Assembly (NCBI GenBank): GCA_030077755.1
Contig: JAQJZZ010000015.1
Span: 1,736,001-1,800,000 of the forward strand
Source: Filosporella fistucella
Lineage: Eukaryota; Ascomycota; Leotiomycetes; Helotiales
DNA: 64,000 bases
Direction: 5' to 3'
Shown here piece after piece: positions 35,887 through 47,434 of this stretch. The stretch's first letter is position 1. The number at the start of each line of letters is the position of its first letter. A program made the position numbers and the translations under genes. The notes beneath the pieces were generated by a model. That model was given only the letters and a program-made list of their open reading frames with translations. It had not been told where the DNA came from and did no database searches.

Positions 35887-36344
35887 AGGATTATTCACCT
35901 CAAGCTCTGCTCAATGGTATTGACGGGAGATACCTGATCACCGTGGTGCGTACTCATTTACAGCTCTTCAAGCTATGGTCACAACCGTGCATATAAACCC
36001 CACTGTCTCAAATGTTCAAAGCATAAATAGGAGGATGATGATGCAAGAAGCGACTCAACCAGTCTTGTATACATCGGCGACAGATCATCAGTTGCTTTGG
36101 GGGAGCTTTCCTTAGGTCTGTTGCACGAAATCAAGAGTAACTCATGCAGATTAGAAGTTCAAAAATAGAGGTATAAATTAGAAGCAAGGAAACAGCAGAT
36201 GAATAAATGCCTGCCACTACTAGTCTCACCCCTTCAAAATCAACAACAATCAACAAACTTTCAAATAGACGCTTCAAAATCCCAAGAATCCTACATAGCT
36301 AGTCTATCCCAAAGACACCTCCGCAACCTAAGGGATCCCCAAAA

Positions 36345-39300
36345 CTAAGATCTGGGCTTGTAGATTGGGGGTGGACGAGCATTAGGGTCAGAATCTCCCT
36401 CATACGCTTTTGCGGCCGCCGACGGATCACCCTTCCCATCCGGTCCAATCTGCTTATACAGACTGAGCATCGGCCCTGGTGCAGCAAACACCGGTAGATC
36501 ATCACCCGGTGCTTTGGCTGGCAGGCCCATCAGATCACCAACATCTCCGCTGCCATTATCTGTATTGGGAGCGAGCCTATCGATTTCTACAGCGATCTTA
36601 GCTCGTTTCTCTTCTCGCACCTCCTCGAGATCTTCGAGATTATCGAAGATCTTCGTTGCAGATTTGATGGGTCTCCCTCTCTTCTGCGGCCGCATTTCCA
36701 ATTCGCCGAAGTGAGTTGTACCGGATATGTCTACCTGGTTGCGAGATACGGTTGCCATCAGTTCTCCAGCCGTGGGCAGCACGAGTCCTTCTTCGATATC
36801 TAGTTGTCGTTGGAGAGTCTCTGCTGCTTTAGCCCTGGCAGTTTGATTCCTGTGTGTTTCATCCTGATAGGAGGCATCTTCTGAACCAGGTCCGTCCTTG
36901 GACTTTCTCTCATACGCAGGCTGTGACTTTGGCTCAATGCTACATTCCAGCCAGAGATCTTCCCAATCTCCTTTGTAGTTCGCAAGAGGCACGCTGTCTT
37001 CGAGCTCGGAAGTACGTTGTAGCCCGAAATAGAGGTGGAAGTAGCAGTTGAATGGGAATAAGCGACTAGTCTCCTTGTAGAGGGTGGATTTCAGTACACC
37101 GACGGAGCTCTTCTCAAGGCTGGCTTGTGTAGAGAAGGTATGAAGCTCGTCGAGCAATTCATGGCGCTTGTAGCCTTGGTACCTCTTCCTTCGATTCAAG
37201 TAATTCTTCCTTGGATCCTTGCCAGCCTCGAATGCCCTATTTGCAAGACAATTCATATTGCCCCACTTAGGAAGGTTATATTTAGCAAGAATATCCTCCA
37301 CATCCCTAACGGATATGAAGCCGTTCTTCATGTCTTCCATGTTAAATGTTTCTCGCTTGAACTCTAGATGCAGAGGTCGTCTTTCAACGATGATGTTCTC
37401 ATCAGCTGTCTCCTTGGCTTTGAGCTGCGCTTCAATCTCCAATTCAAGACGCAAGATTTCTTCATCATTCCAGCGTTTGATCTGGAGTAGTTGAGAATAA
37501 TTGTCACCTTCTGTTGGTAGTCCATGGGCCTGACAGATATCTAAGAGGTCGTCGTCGTCCAGATCATCAAATAAACGGGCTCGATGTTCTTTGATCTCAA
37601 TAAGATCGGCTTTCCGATCCTCAGCGCCATAGAGCTTTTCTGCTTTCGCGAGAGAATACTGTAATATTCTCGCCATCAGAGCCAGGTCGGCAATATCATA
37701 CTCCTTGGGATATGATTTACCGCCGACGATAAGTGGTGCTGGTGGTTTTGCTGCATTAGCCTTGTCCGTGAATTCTAGTATATATATTTTTCTATTCTGC
37801 CAATCTTCGTCACTCTCAAGATTTCGGCCAAAACGAATCCCATGCTTCTGGCAGTACTTGTAGGCGCAAATACGAGAGAGCAAGCCTACTGTGTCGTAGT
37901 CTTTGTATGAAAGGAGTTGATTTACATCGCCAGCGTCATAGTCTGCGGTTTCAGTGCCGAATCGATCGTCCAAATCGGCATGTGGGTCAATCCTGCTGGA
38001 TACCGTAGAATCTTGTTTCTTCTTATGCTGGTGGCCATCTACGAAATCTTCAAAGTTGCCAAGTGGTGGTTCATATATGTCGTTCTGTAATTGCCATCGT
38101 ATCTTAATATCCGTGACCTCTAAATCAGATTCAGGAGTGCTGTCGTCCAGGTCTCTTTCAACCAGCGGCAGCGAGTAAACGGGTCGGTCTTTGTCAAATC
38201 GTAGCCATTCGGGACCGCTTTCCTCGGTGAAAAACTTATCAGAAGGGTCGTCGCTTTCTCCCTTGTCATCCAATTCCCCTCCAAACTCCTCATCGTCGTC
38301 GTCTCCAAACATGGCTCTACGCCGACTTCTTTTTGACAGCTTTTTGTTTCTCAGTCTCTGTTTCCTCAGCTCGTCCTTCACTTTTTCTATTTCCCTTTTG
38401 CTTATGAAAGCTGTTGCTAAAGATGGCTCTGGTCGCCGGTCGAAAAATGGGGAAATCCATTCTAGTCCTCCATACTCTCGGTCAACTGTCCACTGACGCA
38501 TGTTGCACGACGCGGAAGTCTTTTTGACTGGACATAACCTGGCGCGAGCACTACCCATGTGCTTCCAGAAAGCCTGCGAGAAGAGTTCCTGTAGCTTTGA
38601 AGTAGAAATTGAATACCAAGCATCGGTTGTACATCTCACGGCATCTACAGTGGGTACTGGACACCATGCAAGAAAGTCTCCATATACGCCATGGATTTGA
38701 GTTTGTCGGTTTGCATCCGGATCTAAATCTATCGCTTTCGGGTTATAGGCGCTGAAAACCCAGCCCATAAATGCATAACCCAACTCTGCTTGAGCGTCTT
38801 TACCGACGTATGGTTCCTGGCCAACTCTGGAGTAATTGAGAGATCTGAAGTCCTGCGCCCATAAGGAGTGTCCCAGCTCATGTGCCATTGTGTAAGCCGA
38901 CATAAATTGAGCACGGAGGTGTTCTTCACTGTGCTTGTCAAGAGCTCTGAGTGCTTGCACATATTCCCCGCATATGCCAATTGTCAAAGGCCGACGCTTA
39001 GCCCCATATTGTTTCGCGACTATATCTGACTCCGCTACCGTGTATGGATCAAATTCGAGGTCTTGACGTTTCAAATCTTCTCCTCGAACCAGTATATTGA
39101 TACCAAGCCAACCCTTGGACCTGAACATATTATAGTTGACATGCCACTCTATACTTTGGGCAAGATCCACAAGTTCCCTTCTGGCTCCATTCTTCTTAGA
39201 CTCTTCACAGTCCTCCAAAATTTCAACTACATAGTGATTCTCATTCAATGTTCTTTTTCCATCCAAAGCATCAAAGAGTGGATCAGAGGGCAAAAAATTG

Positions 39301-39560
39301 GCAATGTAAGGTAGGCCAACTTCGAGGAATTTTGATGCCAAGAGCATACTTGGAAGAAGAAGTTGGTAGGTCTCATCATCGATATCTATCCATCTTTCGC
39401 GTGCGAATATTTGGTGAGGGTCCCCTGAGATATTGGGTTCATGTACTGGACCGCCTCCTGAGGAATTTCAGTGAATATACCAATCAACAAGAACTAGCAC
39501 CTTACCGATTGCTCCAGCCTGCCGAAGCTCATCCTTGTTCCAAGGTTTTGTTGGCGGCAT
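36345..39560 (-). CDS. unrecognised large protein with zincin-like HELGH motif plus SAP-like and AT-hook-like motifs
   Basis: I do not recognise this family. Exons are 39560-39506 and 39457-36345, giving 1055 residues. Near residues 205-243, AYTMAHELGHSLW matches the HExxH zinc-peptidase motif (H211, E212, H215). A Glu 28 residues after the second His (DAQAELGYAF, E243) could be the third, gluzincin-type ligand. A strongly basic stretch RKQRLRNKKLSKRSRRRAM (about 383-400) looks like a nuclear signal and is followed by acidic runs. Around 652-678, DDDDLLDICQAHGLPTEG resembles a SAP DNA-binding helix pair. Another similar segment (DVEDILAKYNLPKWGN) is at about 737-752. KRGRPIKS (about 944-951) is an AT-hook-like core. 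I see no signal peptide. A nuclear, DNA-associated protease or pseudoprotease is inference. Start chosen: first ATG, MPPTKPWNKDEL, in a small first exon. Confidence 0.78.
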
Positions 39561-40791
39561 CGTGTTTTGTGTTCTGGTCGTTCTTGCTAGATACGGTTGA
39601 GTTGATACAAGTGATGTATTGTCATGCGATTTCCAAAGCAGAGAAAGTCAGACACCCTCAGCGGATATTCACTCTCCATTCCGAACTGTACAAAAACAAC
39701 TAATATTTTGTTATGGGCGGTGGAATGCTCACTCGCCTAGTAAGGACTTAGCCCACATTCCGATGTGATGGGAGCGGCGAAGGAATGCACAAATATCCAT
39801 ATAACAAGATGCCCACATAAGTTAACCAGAACAAATCAATGGGAAAGGTAGAGAAATAATACTATTTACAAATCAATAGGGCCAGCTATCTGGAAAAGAT
39901 GAGCAGAAGAACCTCAACTCCCAAATACGGACTTCTATTGAACTACTCTGCTGTGGAAATGATAGGCAAGGATGCGAAGACTGACACATCAAAAGCGTTT
40001 TTACAGCGACTACACTGCACAAGAATCTTCAGATTTAGGGGAATTAAAGACAGAACGACGCGAATCCTGAGAAAAAAGATGGACTGATGCAAATTCAGGG
40101 TTGGTGAAATGGCTGGATATGATGGTGGTGATAATGTTCATCTGGCTGCAAGATGAACACTCTTTACAACCCGATACATTAGGTAGCATATTACTATCCA
40201 AACATGATGTTAGATTTAACGATTGTTTGAGGAAATATGATGTCCAAAATCAAGAGATTCCGTATCAGATCTCTTCGGGTGGTACCTAGGTTGTGAGGCA
40301 ATCGAGATTACATGGAATGCTGAATGCAGTCGCATCCTTGCCGAGGTCCAGACCACTCACCGCAGTTCTCAGATCCCGGAGGTTCATAAAACGTTGCACA
40401 ATTTGCACAATCATGTATAGCGGCTGCATATCCTGCACAACATGGACAAATTGCAAGTTCGCGCCTTCCTGGACCGAGAATATGGGAGCATCGTCGGCTT
40501 CCTCCTGTTCCTGATTTATCAACACAGGCACAATGTCCCCATTACGGAACAATCTTCCCGGTGGAAACGCGCAATAATTGTGCATCGCTGCAAACTAAGG
40601 TAAATACTGGACGTCTCCTTCTCTTTCTGTCTCCTTCTTGTCATCCATCTTCTTGTGCTTTTGACGAGGTAGACATACTTCCAATTCTGCCCTTTTTTTT
40701 TTTCGAGTATCTTCCTTATTTAATCCTTGTCGGCGTAATATGTAAATTTGGAGTTCAATAAAGTCCCAGTTCGAAATCGTAGATCAACAAT
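39561..40791. promoter_or_regulatory. divergent promoter region of the zincin-like gene and the DHA1 pump gene
   Basis: 1.2 kb between genes read away from each other, so it should hold both promoters. The plus-strand leader of the pump gene has a long T tract near 40690. One weak minus-strand ORF is listed separately. Other ORFs look like chance. Confidence 0.45.
40286..40585 (-). CDS. doubtful 99-residue hypothetical protein
   Basis: A single-exon ORF with ATG start that encodes a fairly protein-like sequence, MHNYCAFPPGRLFRNGDIVP followed by LINQEQEEADDAPIFSV. No domain, signal peptide or membrane helix was recognised. It sits inside the shared promoter region, about 200 bp from the start of the pump gene, and an overlapping plus-strand ORF exists. 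It could be chance. Confidence 0.2.
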   Translation of the reverse strand: MHNYCAFPPGRLFRNGDIVPVLINQEQEEADDAPIFSVQEGANLQFVHVVQDMQPLYMIVQIVQRFMNLRDLRTAVSGLDLGKDATAFSIPCNLDCLTT

Positions 40792-42802
40792 ATGGCCCCC
40801 ATTCATGATCCCGAGATGGGGCACAACCCAGCAGATGAAACCAATACCACCAATTCAACGATAGATGAGAAGCCAGTATTGGAAGGGGCACTGGGTGAGC
40901 CAGATGCCGACCACGATGAGGTTGAGCAAATGGATGAAGGTCATTTAGATGACCTCGTACGGCAACATGTTTGTCAACACTCCTCCCCCATACTGACCAA
41001 ATTTACTAACGACTTCAGACCTTTGCATCCATAAGAGGTCAACCCACCAAAGCCAATGAAAACGATATCGAAAAAATCAACACTCGATCAAGTGCCAGAA
41101 GCAGACTGTCCAGAATTGCAACGAACCTTACATCGAAAAGCAAAAAGGAGCGTATCACGCCAGCACCCTTGCCAGAGTCGAATCTGGATGAGGGGATCGT
41201 GGGTTGGGAGTCACAGACTGACCCCGAAATGCCATTGAACTTTCCTGAAACACGAAAATGGCTTCTCATCTCTCTACTCGCAAGCATCACATTCATTTCA
41301 CCATTGGCTTCTTCCATGTTTGCTCCAGGTGTGCTCTTCATGAACGAAGCCTTTCATAACACCTCTAGCATTCTCAGCTCGTTGACTGTCAGTATCTTCG
41401 TCCTGGGTTATGCCCTTGGACCACTTCTCTTGGCTCCACTGTCCGAGATATATGGAAGGAGATTCGTCTTGACTGGTGCAAATGTTTTTTTCTGTGTATG
41501 GCAAATCGGCTGTGCACTTGCACCAAACCTCACTTCTATGATCATCTTTCGGCTATTGGCAGGTATTGGAGGATCTGGATGTTTGACGATAGGTGGAGGT
41601 GTGATAGCCGACCTCTTCCATCCCGATCGTCGTGGTTTCGCATCTGCAATTTATAGTATCGGACCACTGTTTGGGCCAGTCATTGGGCCAATCTGCGGAG
41701 GATTTATTGCTCAGAGGGTTGGATTCAGATGGGTTTTTTGGACTCTCTTCATCGCAGGGTCAGTTGTGACAGCAGGGATTGAAATATTCAATGCTGAGAC
41801 TAATCCTCGAGTCTTGATCCATCGGAAGACAAAACGTAAGCGGAATTCCCATATCATAGTCCACGGCATCTTTGCCCATACATTTTCTGGGTGGCGAGAG
41901 ATTCCCAGGTCTTGAGCATATCTTCAGCTTAGATTCCACGCAAGACATGGTAATATCTCACAAACACCTTCACTAACATTCTCTAGGCCTCCAAATGGAA
42001 CTCAACCGACCCGAGCTCCGTAGCTGTTATGACACTGGCGCTGTCCACTCTCCCTCAACCGTCCTCCTAAATGGCATGATCCGCCCCCTCAAAATGCTCT
42101 TCCTCTCTCCAATCATGGCCCTCCTTTCACTCTACATGGCAGTGGTCTACGGGCTTCTTTACCTACTCTTCACAACCATCACTTCCGTCTTCATCCAAAC
42201 CTACGGCTGGGACCCAGAAATCTGCGGTCTCGCCTACATCGGCTTGGGTATTGGATTCTTTGCCGGTCTTGCAGTCGTAGCTAGAATCTCTGATTCTACT
42301 GTTGTGCGCATGACGAAAGCAAATGGTGGCGTCTTCGAGCCTGAGATGAGATTGCCTGCTTGTATTTTCTTCGCTTGCTTTGTGCCTATTACCTTTTTCT
42401 GGTATGGATGGACTGCAGATAAAGCTGTACATGTATGTCTCTCTCCCCCTCTGTTCACTCTAATTACTCCGAGGATTAGTGCTAATTGAAAACTAGTGGA
42501 TTGTTCCAATCATTGGTTTCATCCCTTTCGGTTTCGGCATGATGGGTATATTCATCCCTATCCAGACATATACCATTGACACATTCCCTGCGTTTGCAGC
42601 TAGTGCTATAGCAGCACTTACCGTCTCTCGATCTCTATTTGGTGCGTTCCTTCCTCTAGCTGGACCGAGTATGTATGCTGCACTTGGTCTTGGGTGGGGT
42701 AACTCTGTGTTGGGATTCATTGCTATAGGTCTGATTCCTGCACCGTTGTTGATATACAAGTTTGGAGCCAGGATTCGGAAGAATCATCCTGTTAAGCTAT
42801 AG
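40792..42802 (+). CDS. MFS multidrug transporter, DHA1 (FLR1/CYHR-like) family
   Basis: Twelve-helix proton-coupled efflux pump of the plasma membrane, a family that exports toxic compounds and fungicides. Exons are 40792-40968, 41019-41835, 41987-42432 and 42497-42802, giving 581 residues. The first ~150 residues are a hydrophilic, acidic then basic cytosolic extension. The family motif GWESQTDPEMPLNFPETRKW comes just before helix 1. The A-motif is LLAPLSEIYGRRFVL, and the antiporter C-motif region in helix 5 reads SIGPLFGPVIGPICGGFIAQ, rich in Gly/Pro as expected. The second half begins after the loop MELNRPELRSCYD and shows PEICGLAYIGLGIGFFAG. The first intron uses a weak GTTTGT donor and a TACTAAC branch site. 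The substrate cannot be told from sequence. Confidence 0.92.
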
Positions 42803-43612
42803 AAGTTGGCGGTGGGAGGGTGGATATTTGATTTGCTGGCGTTGCTAGAGGATGGATTGGTGAGAGATGGTCTTCTATCAATACAAATTAGACGGTGCAT
42901 AAAATGTGGAATCTAGGTATGTTAATATGAACGTATATAGTGTACAAGAAAGTAATAAATATGGGCATATGCAAGGCTCGTGTTTCTAGATGTAGTTTAC
43001 GACATGTATTCTGCTAGACAGACTAGAGATCCGTATAAATGTCAGTGTTCTATGTGATCCTCTGCACGGAAAATACGATCCCTCTCAAGGAGGAAGCAAG
43101 AACCGGTCTTACATGGGGTGACAACGAATGGTCAGAGATGGCAAAAAGAAATCTTGCTTAAATTTCTACACAAAAGTAAAGAGTGGTATAATTTACCACA
43201 GGAGGACTTCCTGAAACCAACATGTTACTTTTTGTGTTGGCAGGAAGAACTTGTGGCCAACTTAGGGTTATTCGTCAAAATTCAAATACAGCTACTAGTA
43301 CATAAATTGACATCTACCTGGGCTATTCCAAACGATTAGGAAGCAACAAATGCATCAAAACCAAATCAATCACTTCATAATACATTTTTCACATATACAA
43401 AGCAGCATCCTCATTGTTCTCAAAGTCTTCATTATATCATTTGCTCATTATGATCGGACCGTGAAGTCTCTCATGAATACGACCAGCCCATATTCTTTTC
43501 TTTTGGCGAAATAGAACAACCAAAGCTCACCACCCGCAGCTCAGACGAAAACTCCCTATGCAAATGCAAATCGTACATGCCATTTGTAACTAAATAAATG
43601 GCTGGTGATTGT
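42803..43612. other. convergent intergenic stretch, no gene seen
   Basis: 3' regions of the DHA1 pump gene and of LEU1. A 73-codon plus-strand ORF (43118-43339) has no recognisable features. Confidence 0.5.
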
Positions 43613-46084
43613 CTACCAATCAAGTGGTTCCTTGAGCTCCGCGCCTCTGTTGGTCTTTGGGACAGGGACAGCTTTTGCTGCCAACTTGCCCGACTTGCCG
43701 CGCTTCAAGTAGCCGGAACCATCTAACCATGGAGTTTGGATAGTCATCTTCTTCTCGAAAGCGTTGATCTTCTCCTCCATTTGCATGGTCAATCCGATAT
43801 CATCGAGACCGTTGACGAGACAGTGCTTGCGAAACTCTTCGACGTCGAAACTGCAAAGTGTCTTGCCGGATGAGTCCTTGATGAGTTGATTTGGGAGATC
43901 AACTTCTACTTCCTTTCCAGCCCGAGCTTCGGCAGCAATGGCTTCGAGGTCATCTGGCTTTGTGATGGCAATTGGAAGCATGCCATTCTTGAATGTGTTG
44001 TTGAAGAAGATATCAGCGAATGATGGGGCAATAACACACTTGATACCGAAATCGAGGAGAGCCCATGGAGCGTGTTCTCGAGAGCTACCACATCCGAAGT
44101 TGGGGCCAGTAACAACAAGGATCTTGGCTTGTCTGTATGGCTCTTGGTTCAAGACAAACTCTGGCTTCTCGGCACCATCAGGTTGGAATCTGAGAGCGTG
44201 GAAGAGAGCGGAACCAAGTCCGGTCCGCTTAATTGTCTTCAAGAATTGTTTTGGGATGATGGCATCAGTGTCAACGTTAGCTCGCTCCAAGGGTGCCGCA
44301 ATGCCCTTGAAAACAGTGAATTTAGGAAGGCCAGCAGAGGTTTGAGGAGCGGCGGTGTTGGTATGTGGTGAGTTATCCTCTGGCTGATCAGCAATCATCT
44401 CCTTTTCATCATCATCTGTCTCCACCCGCTCATCGACATGGGCTTTGACTTGAGTAGTGGTAGGTGCAGCTGGTTTTTGAGAGCTCTCCTTATTTTCTGC
44501 GAGTTTCCGGACATCTGTAAGCTTGCCAACAATAGCGCATGCTGCAGCAGTAACAGGAGACATCAAATGAGTACGACCTCCAGCGCCTTGTCGTCCTTCG
44601 AAATTTCGGTTTGATGTGCTTGCGCAACGCTCTTGTGGGGACAAGATATCGGGGTTCATGCCGAGACACATACTGCAACCAGCCTCGCGCCATTCAAAAC
44701 CAGCATCAAGGAAGATTTTATCCAGACCTTCCGACTCAGCTTGATCTTTGATGAGACCACTCCCTGGGACAATCATTGCGCGCTTGATATTTGCAGCAAT
44801 TTTTCTGCCCTTAACGATACCAGCTGCGGCGCGGAGATCCTCAATACGAGCATTTGTGCATGATCCGATGAAGACTTTGTCAACGACAATATCCTCGATT
44901 GGTGTACCAGCAGTCAATCCCATATACTCCAACATACGCTGTCCAGCCTGTTGCTTCTCCTTGGTTGCAAAAGTGCTAGGGTCTGGAACCTTGCCAGTAA
45001 CGGGAACGACATCTTCTGGACTGGTACCCCAAGTAACAGTTGGAGTAACATCTTTGGCGTCAATGAAGACATCGATGTCATATGTGGCACCAGCATCTGA
45101 CTTGAGACTCTTCCAGTAGCTCACAGCCTTGTTCCACTCGTCCGAACCGAATTTGGGTGCAAGTGGGCGGTCCTTGAGGTACTCGAAGGTGATGTCGTCC
45201 GGGGCAATCATACCAGCACGAGCACCACCTTCAATGGACATATTACATATCGACATGCGGGCCTCCATGCTCAAAGACTCAATGGCAGATCCGCAATACT
45301 CGATAACGGCACCTGTTCCACCGGCAGTACCGATTTGTCCGATAGCATGGAGGATAATATCCTTTGCGCTGACACCAGGGGCAAGCTCGCCATCGACCTG
45401 AATCCGCATATTCTTGCTGCGCTTGGTGATTAAGGTTTGAGTAGCAAGAACATGCTCCACTTCACTAGTACCGATGCCGAAAGCCAAAGCTCCGAAGGCA
45501 CCGTGGGTCGAGGTATGACTGTCGCCACATACAACGGTAGTACCGGGCAGAGTGAAACCTTGCTCAGGACCGATGATGTGTACAATTCCCTGACGCTTAT
45601 CACCAAGACCAAAATATGTGATGCCAAAGTCTTTGACATTGTCTTCGAGGGTCATGCATTGGAGTCTCGAGTCTTCCTCCTCGACGAAGGTTTCAATGTT
45701 CTTGAGGTTTTTCCTTGAAGTGGTGGGGACATTCTGAGGAATTGGTCAGTAATTGCTGTGCATCAAAGGCAGAGAACATACATGATCGGTGGTCGCAAGT
45801 GTGCAATCAGGTCGTCTGACTTTTCGTCCAGCATTCTTCAATCCTTCAAATGCTTGCTGGCAATGGCGTTAGTTTTGGTAAATCAAGAGCGAATTGGACT
45901 TACTGGTGAAGTAACTTCATGAACGAGATGTCGGTCTAATTGGAGGTTAGAAGGTGATGCAATATCGAGTTGAATCGTGCATACCAATATACAACAAGAT
46001 AGTTCCATCAAGTCGCTCATCTACGATATGTGCTTGAAGCACCTTATCGTAGAGAGTTTGTGGGCCACCTTCAGCAGTAGGCAT
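43613..46084 (-). CDS. LEU1: 3-isopropylmalate dehydratase (isopropylmalate isomerase)
   Basis: Second committed enzyme of leucine biosynthesis, converting 2-isopropylmalate to 3-isopropylmalate with a 4Fe-4S cluster. Exons are 46084-45985, 45935-45904, 45856-45782 and 45733-43613, giving 775 residues, normal for the fused fungal enzyme. The large (LeuC-like) half has [20 protein letters not shown], the cluster ligands in [14 protein letters not shown] and CSMCLGMN, and [12 protein letters not shown] disordered acidic linker follows (about residues 490-540). The small (LeuD-like) half has [14 protein letters not shown] and the swivel motif [14 protein letters not shown]. The N-terminus [20 protein letters not shown] has no obvious presequence, so it is likely cytosolic. 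A Leu3-type site lies 186 bp upstream of the start codon. Confidence 0.97.
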
Positions 46085-47434
46085 ATTGGGCAATATTCAG
46101 CACTTGAATCCTCCCAGGTAGTCTCTGATTATGTATATGATGAATGAGTATGAAAACAAGAAGAAGAAGAGGGACGCGTGTGAAGAAGGAAAGAAGAAGA
46201 GCTGTTCGTGATGAATCTGATTTTGCTGGTGCGGGGTGGTCATGTAAACTTTATGATGCTTGATCGGCACCGGTATCGGCCTTCGGTCGGCGCACCTTTG
46301 ACTGCGATTTTCAAGGAGAGAAAGATGGGGTTGGCGAATCAGAGGTTTGGGATTACTTTTGGATCTCGCTTTCTGCTATCGGGTTGTTATCGGATTTACA
46401 ATTGTGGATTGAGAATTTGAGATGCGGAATTGTTGCGAGGAGAACTGGCTACGAGTTCACCCGTCTGAACTACCCATATATAGGCATATGTATTCATATA
46501 TATAAGAAGGTAAGGTGAATGGCTTTAAGAAAGATGTCAATTGGCAACTATATTTGTGAAATATAGGTAGTATGTGTTTGTTTTTAGTCCATGAGAATTT
46601 ACCCCACCATTTGGTACGACTCGCCAAGGATTGGCATCATCAAGACAACGTTGTAGGGTTAAAACATAGGTATGTAGCGGAGAACGAACTTACATAAGTG
46701 AAGCCATGTCATATATAGTTAGGTACAGTATATTGTTTTAGCTACGTATCACTACTTTCATTTAGCATTTTATAACCTTCCGGCCATATATACGTAAAAT
46801 CCTTTCGACATCGGAGCACCGGGGAGTGCATTGGAATCCAAGGCTAAGGAGGTTTGAGCGAGCAGATACAACTAGGCTAGAGTTAGGAAAAGGTATCAAG
46901 TAGTCCTTACCGCACCTGATATTTTATTCATTCTCAAAGCAGAGGTATTTAATCCTTATAAGAAGTCTTCTTCACGTCAAAGCTACATACCCAAATTCAA
47001 CACCTCTTCGTAATCAGGGGGAAGTGATTGGACTTGAACAGCTGCAATGCAGTCACAGGTCGAAGTAATAATCACCTCGTACTCTGATGCTTCAAAAACA
47101 AAGTCTATTGATCTATAATAAATCTCGGTATTCAGTCACACTTTCGAAACTTCATGCAGCTCCAAGTTTCGGAGCCAATTGCTTCTTTCAACCGCGTGCA
47201 TAATCTCATATGCAGCCCGAATGATACCTCGAGACCAAAGACGTAATTCTTACTCCACTCTGCACATTATAATACACCGCTCCTGTACCTACATGAGCAG
47301 GTACGTGCGAGCACTTCCACGGTTTTACCGATATACAACAGAGTGGGCTTAATTGATAACCATGAGCCGTCAAGGACTTCTCACCTGCCCAATTCAAGCC
47401 CCCATATCAATCGAAGTGAGACACACCCCCAACT
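46085..47434. promoter_or_regulatory. LEU1 promoter region and 3' region of the 940-residue gene
   Basis: 1.35 kb with no gene I can support. The 150 bases just upstream of LEU1 include a purine run (AAGAAGAAGA near 46150-46200), probably part of the leader. Further upstream lies the Leu3-type site. The remainder up to 47434 shows nothing recognisable. Confidence 0.5.
46270..46279. promoter_or_regulatory. Leu3-type binding site (CCG-N4-CGG) upstream of LEU1
   Basis: The sequence CCGGTATCGG fits CCG-N4-CGG, the core bound by the zinc-cluster regulator Leu3 at leucine-pathway promoters in yeast, and differs by one base from the ideal palindrome. It sits 186 bp upstream of the LEU1 ATG, a usual distance. 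The match is seen directly; binding is inferred from the pathway. Confidence 0.6.

Larger units (their letters stand above)
33084..36344. other. gene-free block of about 3.3 kb
   Basis: The part next to the MFS gene (33084-33900) is purine-rich and is probably its leader and promoter. The longest ORF (33803-34363, 186 codons) is low-quality sequence with no homology I recognise and overlaps similar ORFs on the other strand. Two small features are listed separately: a CTTG microsatellite and a 10-bp hairpin. Otherwise nothing was seen. Confidence 0.5.
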
